From: Roseibium salinum
GTDB taxonomy: Bacteria > Pseudomonadota > Alphaproteobacteria > Rhizobiales > Stappiaceae
Length of the DNA: 64,000 bases
NCBI RefSeq assembly: GCF_026240905.1
Contig: NZ_JAPEVI010000003.1
Span: 434,001-498,000 of the forward strand
Direction of reading: 5' to 3'
The notes beneath the pieces were generated by a model that did not search any database, was not told where the DNA came from, and saw nothing but the letters and a program-made list of their open reading frames with translations. How positions within the stretch are numbered: position 1 is the stretch's first letter; the number at the start of each line of letters is the position of its first letter. A program made the translations under genes and the position numbers. Positions 43,381-52,611 of this stretch are shown one piece after another.

Positions 43381-43422
43381 CATCCTTCGAGACGCGAGCG
43401 GGGCTCGCTCCTCAGGATGAGG
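43381..43422. repeat. dispersed palindromic repeat, family B, solitary copy
   Basis: About 41 bases, starting catccttcgagacgcgagc and ending ctcctcaggatgagg. It is nearly identical in inverted orientation to the start of each unit of the tandem array at 54726-55199. It lies in the leader of the acyl-CoA ligase gene. Confidence 0.85.
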
Positions 43423-43516
43423 CTCTGGGTGGGGCTTCTTCAGCGGTGTGAGGGCGCCCTGCCGGAAGCGCGCATCGGGCCCGCATTGGGCCAGGGGGAA
43501 CATTGGGGAGGATGAC

Positions 43517-45037
43517 ATGAACCCGGCTGAATGGCTGCGGCGGACGGCGATCCGCCATCCAGGCGATGCGGCGCTGCTGGAAGGCACCGAGCGCAGGGCG
43601 ACCTATGGGGAATTCGCCAGGAGCGTCGGTGCGATCGGCGCGGCGCTTGCCGCCCGCGGCACGGCCAAAGGCGACCGCGTGGCGCTGTTCGCGTCGAACC
43701 GGACGGAGTATCTCGAAGCGCTCTACGGCATCTGGTGGGCGGGCGCGGCCGCCGTGCCGATCAACGCCAAGCTGCACGAGAGGGAAGCGGCCTGGATGAT
43801 CGGCCATGCCGGGGTGCGCTTCGTTTTTGCCGACGACAAGTCCGCCGCCGCGCTGACGCCGCATGTGCCGGAAACCGTCACCATCGTCTCCCTTCAGGGC
43901 TCAGACTTCGATGCCATGCGCTCGGGCGCGCCGCTGGACGAGCCGGTGCCGCTGGAGCCGGAGGACCTCGCCTGGCTGTTCTACACCTCCGGCACGACGG
44001 GCAGGCCCAAGGGCGTGATGCTGACATGCGGCAATCTCACCTCCATGGCGCTCAGCTATTTCGTCGATGTCGATGACGTGCGCCCGCAGGACGCCATCCT
44101 TTACGCCGCGCCGATGAGCCATGGCGCCGGGCTCTACAATTTCATGCATGTGATGAAGGGCGCTCGCCATGTGGTGCCGCAGAGCGGCGGCTTCGAGGCC
44201 GGCGAGATCCTGCAGATCGCGCCGCTCATCGGCTCGGTGTCCATGTTCGCGGCGCCGACCATGGTGCGCCGGCTGGTCGATGCGGCCAAGGCGGCCGGCA
44301 CGACGGGCAGGGGGCTTCGCACCATCGTCTATGCGGGCGGGCCCATGTACGAGGCGGACATCCTGGAGGCGGTGGAGGTGATGGGCGCACGCTTCGTCCA
44401 GATCTACGGCCAGGGGGAATGCCCGATGGGCATCACCGCCCTGCAGCGCCACGAGGTCAGCGACCGGGAGCACCCGCGCTGGCGCGAGCGGCTGAATTCC
44501 GTCGGCACCGCGCAGTCGGTCGTCCGGGTCGCCGTGCTCGACGAGGCCGGCCGGGAGCTGCCGCGCGGCGAGGTGGGCGAAATCGCCGTGCGCGGCGAGA
44601 CGGTGATGAAGGGCTACTGGGAGAACCCGGAGGCGACCGCCAGGACCATCCGCGACGGCTGGCTGTGGACCGGCGACCTCGGCCGGATGGACGCGGACGG
44701 CTACGTCACCCTGCAGGACCGCTCCCGGGACGTCATCATCTCCGGCGGCACCAACATCTACCCGCGCGAGGTGGAAGAGGTGCTGCTGACCCACCCGGCC
44801 GTCCACGAGGTGGCGGTGATCGGCAGGCCGGATCCCGAATGGGGAGAGGTGGTGGTGGCCTTCGTCGCCTGCCACGCGGGGCAAAAGGCCGAAGCGTCCG
44901 AGCTCGACGCGCTGTGCCTTAACCGGATCGCGCGGTTCAAGCGGCCCAAGGCCTACCGCTTCGTTCCGGCCCTGCCGAAGAACAACTATGGCAAGATCCT
45001 GAAGACGGAACTTAGGGTGTGGACCCTGGCGCAATGA
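43517..45037 (+). CDS. long-chain acyl-CoA synthetase-like AMP-dependent ligase
   Basis: 506 residues. ATP-binding motif Y-T-S-G-T-T-G-R-P-K-G (LAWLFYTSGTTGRPKGVMLT), motif QIYGQGECPM, the hinge TGDLGRMDADGYVTLQDRSR with DVIISGGTNIYPREVEEVLL, and the C-terminal lysine region (LPKNNYGKILKTELR) are complete. It activates a carboxylic or fatty acid to the acyl-CoA. The ATG at 43517 follows GGGGAGGA. The next gene, an SDR dehydrogenase, starts 19 bases downstream, probably as an operon. Confidence 0.92.
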   Translation: MNPAEWLRRTAIRHPGDAALLEGTERRATYGEFARSVGAIGAALAARGTAKGDRVALFASNRTEYLEALYGIWWAGAAAVPINAKLHEREAAWMIGHAGVRFVFADDKSAAALTPHVPETVTIVSLQGSDFDAMRSGAPLDEPVPLEPEDLAWLFYTSGTTGRPKGVMLTCGNLTSMALSYFVDVDDVRPQDAILYAAPMSHGAGLYNFMHVMKGARHVVPQSGGFEAGEILQIAPLIGSVSMFAAPTMVRRLVDAAKAAGTTGRGLRTIVYAGGPMYEADILEAVEVMGARFVQIYGQGECPMGITALQRHEVSDREHPRWRERLNSVGTAQSVVRVAVLDEAGRELPRGEVGEIAVRGETVMKGYWENPEATARTIRDGWLWTGDLGRMDADGYVTLQDRSRDVIISGGTNIYPREVEEVLLTHPAVHEVAVIGRPDPEWGEVVVAFVACHAGQKAEASELDALCLNRIARFKRPKAYRFVPALPKNNYGKILKTELRVWTLAQ

Positions 45038-45056
45038 TCAACACGGAGGAAACGGC

Positions 45057-45860
45057 ATGAGCGATTTGAGCGGAAAGACGGCGCTGGTCACGGGATCGGT
45101 GCAGGGCATCGGCCTGGCGGTTGCAAGGTCGCTGGCGGGCGCGGGCGCGCGCATTGCGGTTCACGGGCTGGCAACGGCGGACGAGGCTGAGGCGGCGGTG
45201 GCCGCGATGCGGGAAGCCGGTGCGCCGGAGGCCAGGTTCTTCGATGCCGACATGCGCGACGTTGCCGCCATCGAGGCGATGATGGCCACTGTTGCCGACT
45301 GGGGCGCGGCCGACATCCTGGTCAACAATGCCGGCATCCAGAAGACGGCCAGCCTGGCGGAGGCGGATGCGGCGACCTGGGACGCGATCATCTCCGTCAA
45401 CCTCTCGGGCGTCTTCCACACCATGCGCCTGGCCCTGCCGGCGATGGCCGAGCGCGGCTACGGCCGCGTCATCAACATCGCCTCGGTGCACGGGCTGGTG
45501 GCGTCGGTCAACAAGGCGCCCTACGTGGCGTCAAAGTTCGGCGTCGTCGGCATGAGCAAGGTGGCCGCCCTGGAATATGCGGCCGCCGGCAGCAAGGCCT
45601 CCGGCGGCGTCACGGTCAACTGCATCGCGCCGGGCTGGACGGAAACGGCGCTTATCGCGCCCCAGGTCGAGGCGCGTGCAGCAGAGTTCGGCGGCGACCG
45701 GGACAAGGCCATCGCCGACCTCCTGGCCGAAAAACAGCCCACCCGCCGCACCTCCGACCCCTCGGAAATCGGCGAACTGGCCCTGTGGCTGTGCAACATT
45801 AAGGCGCATAACCTGACCGGGGCGACGATTCCGGTGGACGGCGGCTGGACGGCGCAGTAA
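45057..45860 (+). CDS. SDR oxidoreductase, 3-hydroxybutyrate dehydrogenase-like
   Basis: 267 residues. NAD-binding TGSVQGIGLA (T-G-x3-G-I-G), NNAGIQ, catalytic Ser in NIASVHGLVAS and Y-x3-K in APYVASKFGVVGMSKVAALE. IAPGWTETALIAPQ and the C-terminal ATIPVDGGWTAQ agree with the 3-hydroxybutyrate dehydrogenase subgroup (NAGIQ and SVHGLVAS are typical). It interconverts 3-hydroxybutyrate and acetoacetate. The adjacent acyl-CoA ligase could activate acetoacetate or a related acid (inference). GGAGG precedes the ATG. Confidence 0.85.
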   Translation: MSDLSGKTALVTGSVQGIGLAVARSLAGAGARIAVHGLATADEAEAAVAAMREAGAPEARFFDADMRDVAAIEAMMATVADWGAADILVNNAGIQKTASLAEADAATWDAIISVNLSGVFHTMRLALPAMAERGYGRVINIASVHGLVASVNKAPYVASKFGVVGMSKVAALEYAAAGSKASGGVTVNCIAPGWTETALIAPQVEARAAEFGGDRDKAIADLLAEKQPTRRTSDPSEIGELALWLCNIKAHNLTGATIPVDGGWTAQ

Positions 45861-45941
45861 CCGGACGGCATCGGGCCGCACCGGCGGGAGGGAACCGGCA
45901 GCGGCCGGTGACACCGAACATCGCGTTGGCGGCCGTGCGCG

Positions 45942-46808
45942 TCAGACGTTGCTCGCCAGTGCCTGCTTGGTTTTCGGTCCGACGATCCCGTCCGAGGCAA
46001 GTTTGTTCTGCGACTGGAATTCCTGCACCCGGCCCTTGGTTTTCGGCCCGAAGGCACCGTCGGGCTGAAGCGGGGGCAGCGTGGTTCCCTGCGCGGTCCC
46101 GGCCGCGTTCAGGACGGTCTGCAGGGCCGTCACGAGGGTTCCGTGTGCGCCGAACACCAGCATCTGTCCCGTCGCAAGCAACTCGTCGAGCGCCTTGTCC
46201 ACCAGCTTTGCAAGCTTGTTGAGGCCGAGAATGCTGTCGATCTGCTCTGGCGTCAGGCTGGTGTTATCGTGCAAGGACACATGTATGTGGTCCTCGTGCT
46301 TGGCGAAGTGCGTTATGGGCGGACGCAGCGGGAATTGCGTGTTCACCTCGTCGCGTAGTTCGGGATCGTTGTGATAGACCGCAATCATGGAGAAGATCGG
46401 CTTCTTCGCAGCGATGTCCCTGGCAAGTTCGATGGTCTTGTCCCGGCCGTAGAACGGGTTCTGGTGGCCCGACAGCCTGTAGGGCGGGCCCTTGTGCTTG
46501 CCCGGAAGCAGATGCAGGTTGAAGATGTCGACGGCGAACCCGTCGTCGTGGGTGGCGTGATCCTTCTGGTGGCTGCCGTCTTCTTCGGCAAGGTCGCCGA
46601 GCGGCACCGGAAAATCCGGATGCTTGCGATGCCATTCCTCGATCAGGATCATCAGGAAGGCAATCAGGTTCTTGCGGCCGAACCGCCGGGTCGTTCCGCC
46701 CTTGCCCGCCCCCTGCCGGGCAAAGAAATGCCCCGGGCTGTCAGGCATCCTGAAGAGCCCGGGATTTTTCGGGGACCGTTCAACGCGGCCGAATATTCCG
46801 ACTGACAT
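45942..46808 (-). CDS. LAS-type (MepA/VanY-like) peptidase with peptidoglycan-binding domain
   Basis: 288 residues. A conserved metal-site arrangement, S-H-Q-K-D-H-A-T-H-D-D-G-F-A-V-D-I and later H-E-D-H-I-H-V-S-L, resembles MepA-type murein endopeptidases of the LAS superfamily (H...D...H-x-H). The C-terminus is a PG_binding_1 domain (LPPLQPDGAFGPKTKGRVQE with FQSQNKLASDGIVGPKTKQA). No signal peptide is evident, so export could be non-classical or phage-/tail-derived. It lies at the edge of the AT-richer island. Confidence 0.72.
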   Translation of the reverse strand: MSVGIFGRVERSPKNPGLFRMPDSPGHFFARQGAGKGGTTRRFGRKNLIAFLMILIEEWHRKHPDFPVPLGDLAEEDGSHQKDHATHDDGFAVDIFNLHLLPGKHKGPPYRLSGHQNPFYGRDKTIELARDIAAKKPIFSMIAVYHNDPELRDEVNTQFPLRPPITHFAKHEDHIHVSLHDNTSLTPEQIDSILGLNKLAKLVDKALDELLATGQMLVFGAHGTLVTALQTVLNAAGTAQGTTLPPLQPDGAFGPKTKGRVQEFQSQNKLASDGIVGPKTKQALASNV

Positions 46809-47361
46809 GGCACAAACCTCACCTTGATGCTTGCTCTGTCAACCCGAAGCAGCATTCGAGGCAGTGATCCGGACGTCAGGGCCCAGGGGAGGATACATCC
46901 TCGCCGTTGCGGTCTGGCCTACATGGGGCGTCTTCGGGAGGCATGGCAAGTGTACCATTGGGTGTCCGTGGGGGGCAAATTGGCCGTTTGTGGACTGTCC
47001 GGCCAAGTCAAGGGCGAAGGACGACGCTCCATCAGTTGCGCCGCAACCCGCTTCCACGCCCACGGCTCGAACTCGCTGGGTTCAGCCCGCACTGCGGCAC
47101 AAGATTGCCGCTGGTCAGAGTGGAACAGAAAATCGCGGCGCTTCAGGCGCGGTGGGCGTTTGTGGGAAGTGGAGCGGAGGCTTGGAGTGGGACAAGGGCG
47201 GTGGGTGGGTAGGGGCCAGGGAATGCTCGTTCTCTGCGAATTGGCCGGCTAAAGTGGGGTCGGAAGGGATTGGCGGGTTTTTGCTGAAGCAGACAAACTG
47301 GTTCGAAAGCTGCGCCGAACGAAGTCTACTCAACAACGACGGCAGAATCTAGCGAACTCCA
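46809..47361. other. 553-base stretch without a recognisable gene
   Basis: Short frames exist on both strands (one of 173 codons on the plus strand, 46831-47352) but have no conserved motif, no ribosome site and Trp/Gly/Cys-rich composition typical of chance frames. Base composition moves from GC-rich to AT-richer across it. It forms the left border of the SIR2 island. No integrase, tRNA or flanking direct repeat was found. Confidence 0.5.
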
Positions 47362-48564
47362 TCACGATGTCATTTCCGCAATATCCTGATATTCAATAGA
47401 TTTTTCCAGTTCAGGCTTACACGATAGTATCCGATCAAGTATTTCTCTCGCTTGTCCGTGCTCCCATTGGAATGGCCGCGTAATCCAAAGCAGATGCAAG
47501 ACTTCCTCGGGGAACCGTTCCGGTAGCATCGCGCTGTCTTTGAAGTCCTTGTGCGTCTTCCCGCCCCGATCTTTTAGAGAATATAGAATGGTTGAAGCTG
47601 AGGGAGTTTCTCCCAATAGTCCATTGTTCTCGAGCCAATGTAGTGCCCTTGGAAAGCATTCGTTGCTATACGTTGCAACCATCGCGAAATCCGCCCTCGT
47701 GTGACTGCTTTGTCTCGCTTCGTCACGAGGCCAATGTAATTCAATCCACGGCTTAATGGTTTGTATCCAATAGCTAGCGGCATCCTCTTTAGAATTGAGC
47801 ATTCTATGCCGCAGGAAACTCGACATATACTCCAGTCCTTTTGTCCCGATCTCATCAAGAATTTCTCGAACGATTTTCTCGTCAACTGCTTTGAACTCCA
47901 TGCTTGCAAGAAGGAAAAGCTGACAGAGATGTTCGTAGGTGCGTTCTTCGAACTGATCGGGTCTTCGCAGAGCGGTTAGGCAATCTGCTTCAAGAAGCTT
48001 AAACAAATCAGGGCTGATACGCGCAGGCCAAAGAAATGCACTCCAATACGCTGCTGCGCTTGGGTTAGTATCCCAACGGAAAAGTGGCAGAATATCTTGC
48101 TTGGTAAATTCTGGTGCAACTGCGTGCAAAACCTCCGCTCTGGATGCTACGATCACCGAAGACGCGTCAATTGCACTATGATCGGTTCTCTGGACGATTT
48201 TTTTGAGGCGATTGGCGAGGTCAGATGAAATTCCACCGTTCACTTTCGCGTCTTTGGGCCAGAGGTACTTAAGAAGATCTTCGGTGAGCTTGCCTGCAGG
48301 ATCATTAATCGCGTAGCCGACCGGATCACTTATTTCGCGATCTTCTGAAGGGGAGCTAGTGCTGGCTGCCCAGATTTGATCCCAGATTTCGACGTATTGT
48401 TTCTTGGCAAGTGCTGTACCTTGCACCTTTCTTAAGAATTCAACAATTGTATTGATTACCTTCCTGCTCTGAAGGCTTCTTTTGGGTAAGTTAGCCAATA
48501 TTTTGAGCAGTCGGTCCAGATAGTCTGGCGGCAGACTGGTGTTTGGTGCTTTTCCGTCAGCCAT
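47362..48564 (-). CDS. DUF4020-like protein, partner of SIR2 protein
   Basis: 400 residues, all-helical. Features include SSVIVASRAEVLHAVAPEFT, LFRWDTNPSAAAYWSAFLWP, RPDQFEERTYEHLCQLFLLA and, near the end, KDSAMLPERFPEEVLHLLWI, where F-P-E-x-x-L-x-L-L is the pattern I associate with DUF4020, normally the C-terminal part of SIR2-DUF4020 proteins. I chose ATG 48564 (MADGKAP) because GAAGG lies 8 bases upstream; an in-frame ATG at 48579 is the alternative. It overlaps the SIR2 stop by 8 bases, implying coupled translation. Codon use is much more AT-rich than in the neighbours, suggesting horizontal transfer. Confidence 0.7.
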   Translation of the reverse strand: MADGKAPNTSLPPDYLDRLLKILANLPKRSLQSRKVINTIVEFLRKVQGTALAKKQYVEIWDQIWAASTSSPSEDREISDPVGYAINDPAGKLTEDLLKYLWPKDAKVNGGISSDLANRLKKIVQRTDHSAIDASSVIVASRAEVLHAVAPEFTKQDILPLFRWDTNPSAAAYWSAFLWPARISPDLFKLLEADCLTALRRPDQFEERTYEHLCQLFLLASMEFKAVDEKIVREILDEIGTKGLEYMSSFLRHRMLNSKEDAASYWIQTIKPWIELHWPRDEARQSSHTRADFAMVATYSNECFPRALHWLENNGLLGETPSASTILYSLKDRGGKTHKDFKDSAMLPERFPEEVLHLLWITRPFQWEHGQAREILDRILSCKPELEKSIEYQDIAEMTS

Positions 48565-51187
48565 TTTCGGAACCTTCATCGGAACTCAGTATTGCCAGTT
48601 CTATCGCGTGGGTTAATCCTGAGATGCCTTCGCTCCAAAACTCCTCATCTTCTAAGTTTTGTTCGATCCCTTCTTCGAGGGTTTCCAATGCTCCTTTCGG
48701 ATCACTTTCGGCCAGCTCACGAAGAATACGCGACTGATCCGATGTCCACTGTTGGACACGTTTGGCAGGGGTGATCTGCGCGAACTCAATCAGTTTCGAT
48801 TGTTCGGTTCTTGTGCCCCAATCTAGGTCTCTGGAAGGCTCAGAAAAAACTAAGAATTCGTCACTCTGGTCTGCTGGAGGAGTATATGGACACTTATGCT
48901 TCAGCGCTGAAAATCGATCGGCGACCGCTGGAGGAAGCGTCACATTGCCTTGCTCCAGTTTGCTCAGATACATGATGATCATATGGTCCCTAAGTTCTCG
49001 CCACTCTCGGTTAGGCATGTGGCGATACTGTTTTCGATTTGGACCTTTGATGATGGCTCTGCAAAGGCGTGAGACTTCTTTGTTTTGCCAATGCTTTACG
49101 CGTTCACGTAAGTAGACCTTTACTTCGTGGGTAGTATCAAGCGCCCATAGCCATTTTGCGTCGTCCTCAATCAACACATTAAGCGCCCAACGATCAAGCG
49201 AGGACCCACTTTTGTTGGCCGCATATAGGAATAGCCTCTTGAACAATGGGTATTTCTGTTGAGCCCAGTAGACTGCGATAGATACAGCACTGTCCACGTC
49301 GGATGCGAGCCTGCGATCAAACGCTGTCCGCAGCAAGAAGACCAATTGACCGAACTCATCGACAAACTGATTCTGACTGTGTGGTGAAATGGATGGTATC
49401 GAATAACCTGTTAGGTCATTCTCACTGCTTGCTTTGTCTACAAGTGAGAGCCATTCTAGACCAGTCAACACCAGTTGACTAAGTTGTTCGCAAAGGTTCT
49501 CGAGGCCATGCTGACGTGCAGGAGTGGCGACAATCTGGTCAACTTGAAAATCTATTTCCGGATTGCGAAGCTTCAGCTCAAATGTGAACTGCCCAAATAG
49601 GGACTCAGTATGCTCCTCGAACTTCCTATAAGTAGAGGGTCTTATGATCAATTTGGGTGCAACATGTGACAGAAATTCTAATGCATCAGAGGGATTTCTT
49701 AGGTCTAAATTCTCGCGCAAATCGAACCAATGATTTGTAGGCAATTGGGTTTGCGCATATGCGTCGCTGGTCAGTATTCCCCAAAGTCTTTTTTGCTCAG
49801 GGGAAAGAGCAGGACGCAGTACTTTGTTTTGCGGGCGGCCATATTCCCATGAAAATCCAGGATGCGGCACGGCTCCATTTTCAAGTATCCAGTCTACCAG
49901 TTCCACCGTGTCAAGGTGCCATTGCATCCATTTGACCAGACTCGCAGATACGGGCTTTAGGTGAGAGGTGCCCCTCCCGTTTGTCACTGATCCCAAGTAA
50001 CTTTGTTCTAGGCCCTTAGCTGCATCTCGTTGACGTCGCGCCGTGAGTAACTGAAATTCCTCAGGCGAGTAGACTTGATCAAGAAGGCCATTTTTCGCGA
50101 AGAATTGGAGCCAGTCGACTGAAGCTGTCTGGTCTCTCGTTTCCACAGAAGCGAGCGCTTCAGCTGCTTTGCCATCCTCATCGCGAAGCGCCCACAGCAA
50201 ACGTTCTTGACCGAACGTGTCTTCGGACAAAAATGGTTTTGTTGCTTCATTTAGCGCGAGCGTCACACGAGCATTTTGTCCACCGGACGCTAAATCGGCC
50301 CAAGCGTTGAGGGTGTCATAGAGCCTATAGTGGCTACCTCGATTACGTCGAAGCTTTTCTTCTACAAAGTATGGTATCGGTGTTACTTCTTTTAAATCCC
50401 AACGTCTAAACTCATCTTCCTTATTGTTCTCATTGTGCTCAACAAACGCATACGGTTTCTTGAATTGAGTATGATCTTTTGTATCGTCAAAAAACTTCTC
50501 GGAATATGAGATTGCATCGAGCAAATACCTCATCACCCGATCGTTCAAACTGTATCCAATGAAGACGACGGTGAAATTTCTTAAGAGCTCAACAACAAAT
50601 CGACTGCAATAACTATCAGTGAGGTAAGCTTCTCCAAAATCAGCGGACGTGAGGATTAGATTACCTAGTTCTAAATCGTCGGGCTTAGCTGGCAAAAGCC
50701 CATGCAGATGCAAAACACTGTTCCATCTATCGAATTTGGGAATGGGGAGTTTAGGCGCGCTATCAATATTAATCGATGTAGTCCTCTTAGCCGCTTTTAC
50801 GAAAAGCCTATCAAAATTGGTTGTTATAAGGCGGCAAGTGCCGTCTCTTAAACGTGAAAGGCGAAGAATGGACTTGTGATTTTTTAGTGTTTTCGGTCTA
50901 CGAGATAAGATGTCCGCGGTATCACGCCTCAGTTTAATTGCGTTTTTTGCCAGTTTCTTCTGAATGATCGACAATGCAAAGTCATACTCACTCTCTGCGA
51001 TAGCTTCGCTAAGTTCCGGCGTGGAGGTAGTTGGGTTTCTGTTATTGAGCTCCTCAACTAATCCTCCAAAGAGCGGGTATCCTGCGTCGAGGGACACGCC
51101 AGCCCCACAGAAAAAAACCACGGTGCCGTCTGCGTGAGCATTCAACAATGTTTCAGGTATGTTAGGGCCTTCTGGAATGAATTGCAT
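48557..51187 (-). CDS. SIR2-family putative anti-phage NADase / sensor
   Basis: 876 residues. The N-terminal SIR2_2 domain starts MQFIPEGPNIPETLLNAHAD and has the NAD-binding VFFCGAGVSLDAGYPLFGGL (G-A-G at 28-30), T-T-N-F-D (LITTNFDRLF) and H-L-H-G (VLHLHGLLP), then FTVVFIGYSLNDRVMRYLLD. Residues 300-876 are a long helical region with no named motif. SIR2 proteins of this kind deplete NAD+ during abortive infection. I chose ATG 51187 because the family normally begins at M-x-F-I-x-x-G-P-x-I-P; a GTG at 51226 would add 13 residues. It is adjacent to and overlaps the DUF4020-like gene. AT-richer than the rest of the window. Confidence 0.82.
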   Translation of the reverse strand: MQFIPEGPNIPETLLNAHADGTVVFFCGAGVSLDAGYPLFGGLVEELNNRNPTTSTPELSEAIAESEYDFALSIIQKKLAKNAIKLRRDTADILSRRPKTLKNHKSILRLSRLRDGTCRLITTNFDRLFVKAAKRTTSINIDSAPKLPIPKFDRWNSVLHLHGLLPAKPDDLELGNLILTSADFGEAYLTDSYCSRFVVELLRNFTVVFIGYSLNDRVMRYLLDAISYSEKFFDDTKDHTQFKKPYAFVEHNENNKEDEFRRWDLKEVTPIPYFVEEKLRRNRGSHYRLYDTLNAWADLASGGQNARVTLALNEATKPFLSEDTFGQERLLWALRDEDGKAAEALASVETRDQTASVDWLQFFAKNGLLDQVYSPEEFQLLTARRQRDAAKGLEQSYLGSVTNGRGTSHLKPVSASLVKWMQWHLDTVELVDWILENGAVPHPGFSWEYGRPQNKVLRPALSPEQKRLWGILTSDAYAQTQLPTNHWFDLRENLDLRNPSDALEFLSHVAPKLIIRPSTYRKFEEHTESLFGQFTFELKLRNPEIDFQVDQIVATPARQHGLENLCEQLSQLVLTGLEWLSLVDKASSENDLTGYSIPSISPHSQNQFVDEFGQLVFLLRTAFDRRLASDVDSAVSIAVYWAQQKYPLFKRLFLYAANKSGSSLDRWALNVLIEDDAKWLWALDTTHEVKVYLRERVKHWQNKEVSRLCRAIIKGPNRKQYRHMPNREWRELRDHMIIMYLSKLEQGNVTLPPAVADRFSALKHKCPYTPPADQSDEFLVFSEPSRDLDWGTRTEQSKLIEFAQITPAKRVQQWTSDQSRILRELAESDPKGALETLEEGIEQNLEDEEFWSEGISGLTHAIELAILSSDEGSENG

Positions 51188-51641
51188 TACAGGTCTCGGT
51201 TGCTCTCGTAGGGCTTTCTCTAACACAAAAACAGCGACGTAGCTGTAGATGCCGCCCAGAGTTCACTCAATTTCCTGAAGCACAACCAGCTGCCCAGCCA
51301 ATCGCTAATATCCGCTTTCTGGCCGAAAATGGCATTCAAACAAATATACAGGCAGCCTCTGCCCCCTCCTTCTCAAGTCTATATGCGCAGCGAAACGAAC
51401 GACTGCTACTAGGATCGGAACAAGTACCGTTGGAAGACCGATTTGCGGGCGCAAAGCGGTTATTGATCCAGAGTCCGCTCATGGACGCAACGGGCCGGCA
51501 CCTACCGAACGCATCTACTCGGCTTGGAACGGTGCCCTTCAGCGGTTGGTCGAGAAAACCAGAAGTATCCCCAAACAAAAAAACAGCGGGGGCATCGGCT
51601 CCCGCTGTCCTGTTTCGTCATCCGTCAGTCAGGATCGCTTA
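51188..51641. other. right border of the SIR2 island, no gene seen
   Basis: 454 bases with no supportable gene. Composition returns to GC-rich by about 51.45 kb. It carries a sequence of the type CCGCTTTCTGGCCGAAAATG (51310-51330), common in intergenic DNA of marine alphaproteobacteria. It ends with the terminator at 51577-51608, which belongs to the next minus-strand gene. Confidence 0.5.
51577..51608 (-). terminator. rho-independent terminator of the SH3/DUF1236 gene
   Basis: 8-bp stem ACAGCGGG/CCCGCTGT (51583-51590 with 51601-51608) followed on the minus strand by seven T residues (51577-51583). It lies 33 bases after the stop codon. Confidence 0.9.
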
Positions 51642-52301
51642 TCAGCGATAGACGTAGATGATCTGACGGGTGTTCGGATCCACCAGGACCGGCTGGCCGT
51701 TCACGTAGCCGTATCTGTAGGGGTGATCCGGCACCGGCTGCAGCTGGACGGGTTCGGGGACGCCGGCGCCGACGACCACTTCACCTTCCAGGTAGACGGG
51801 CTCGACCCGGTTTTCCATCACATAGGTCCGGACCTCGTCCGGCGGTGTTGCCACCGCGCCTGCCGTGGCACCGGCAACGCCGCCCACGGCTGCGCCGACG
51901 GGACCGCCGATCAGGGCGCCGGCAACCGCGCCGCCGGCCGCGCCGACAACGGTGCCTTCGCCGCCGCCTTCATATTCGACGACCGGCACGGCTTCGGTCT
52001 CGATGCGGTTGGTCACGACGACCTGTTCACCGGAGAAGCTTCCCGCCAGATAGTCCGAATAGGAAAAGCCGGTGGTGCCGTTATAGGTGACCTGGCACCA
52101 CTTGCTGCCCTGGACGCAGCCCTGAAGGGTGGCCTGTGCGCCGGCATCGATGACGCCGACAGCCGGATACTGCGGACCCGGGCCGCTGCGGATGTTGAGG
52201 TCGGTGGTGGCCGTTGCCGCGACGTCCGCGAGGGCCGTTCCGGCGCCAAGTGTCAGGATCGCCACGCCCGCAAGGGCGGCCTTCTTGAAGTCGTTACGCA
52301 T
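51642..52301 (-). CDS. exported SH3-domain protein with DUF1236-like C-terminus
   Basis: 219 residues. Signal peptide MRNDFKKAALAGVAILTLGA (cleavage near GTALA). Then a bacterial SH3 domain (TTDLNIRSGPGPQYPAVGVI, QGCVQGSKWCQVTYNGTTGF), a glycine-zipper segment (GTVVGAAGGAVAGALIGGPV with GAAVGGVAGATAG) and a C-terminal DUF1236-like tail (VVVGAGVPEPVQLQPVPDHP, GYVNGQPVLVDPNTRQIIYV). Likely periplasmic or outer-membrane associated; the function is unknown. The start at 52301 is preceded by AGAAGGAGGAAG. Confidence 0.85.
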   Translation of the reverse strand: MRNDFKKAALAGVAILTLGAGTALADVAATATTDLNIRSGPGPQYPAVGVIDAGAQATLQGCVQGSKWCQVTYNGTTGFSYSDYLAGSFSGEQVVVTNRIETEAVPVVEYEGGGEGTVVGAAGGAVAGALIGGPVGAAVGGVAGATAGAVATPPDEVRTYVMENRVEPVYLEGEVVVGAGVPEPVQLQPVPDHPYRYGYVNGQPVLVDPNTRQIIYVYR

Positions 52302-52611
52302 GATGCTTCCTCCTTCTCTAGCGAGGCTGTCTTCAGCCAGGCTATTCGCTGCCAACACGGCAGGATGCCGAGATTGATAGTCGGCGGAGAAACGCACCCC
52401 CGGATAAATGGTTGCGGCCTCATATGTGATCATTTCATGTCATTTTCGCCCGGCAATTTGGGGCCCGGGCGGGAATTACTCTGTCTGCGGATGGAATTTG
52501 CAAGAAAACGCAATGACATCGGGTTTGTCTTGCCCGTGGAGTGCAGCAAAGGCCAAGAAAAGGCGCCATGGATATTTTCCGGAGTGTCCGTGAGGGGCCA
52601 GGCGCTTGCCG
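52302..52611. other. intergenic stretch, no feature recognised
   Basis: 310 bases between the SH3/DUF1236 start and the TetR stop, both minus strand. It should hold the promoter for the SH3 gene and the end of the TetR transcript. No convincing hairpin, operator or small gene was seen. Confidence 0.4.

Noticed and set aside
43448..43516. Upstream extension of the acyl-CoA ligase reading frame
   Set aside because: No conservation before MNPAEWLRR, and the ribosome site GGGGAGGA lies directly before ATG 43517.
46831..47352. 173-codon plus-strand frame left of the SIR2 island
   Set aside because: Trp, Gly and Cys rich, no conserved motif, no ribosome site, crosses the composition boundary; most likely chance.
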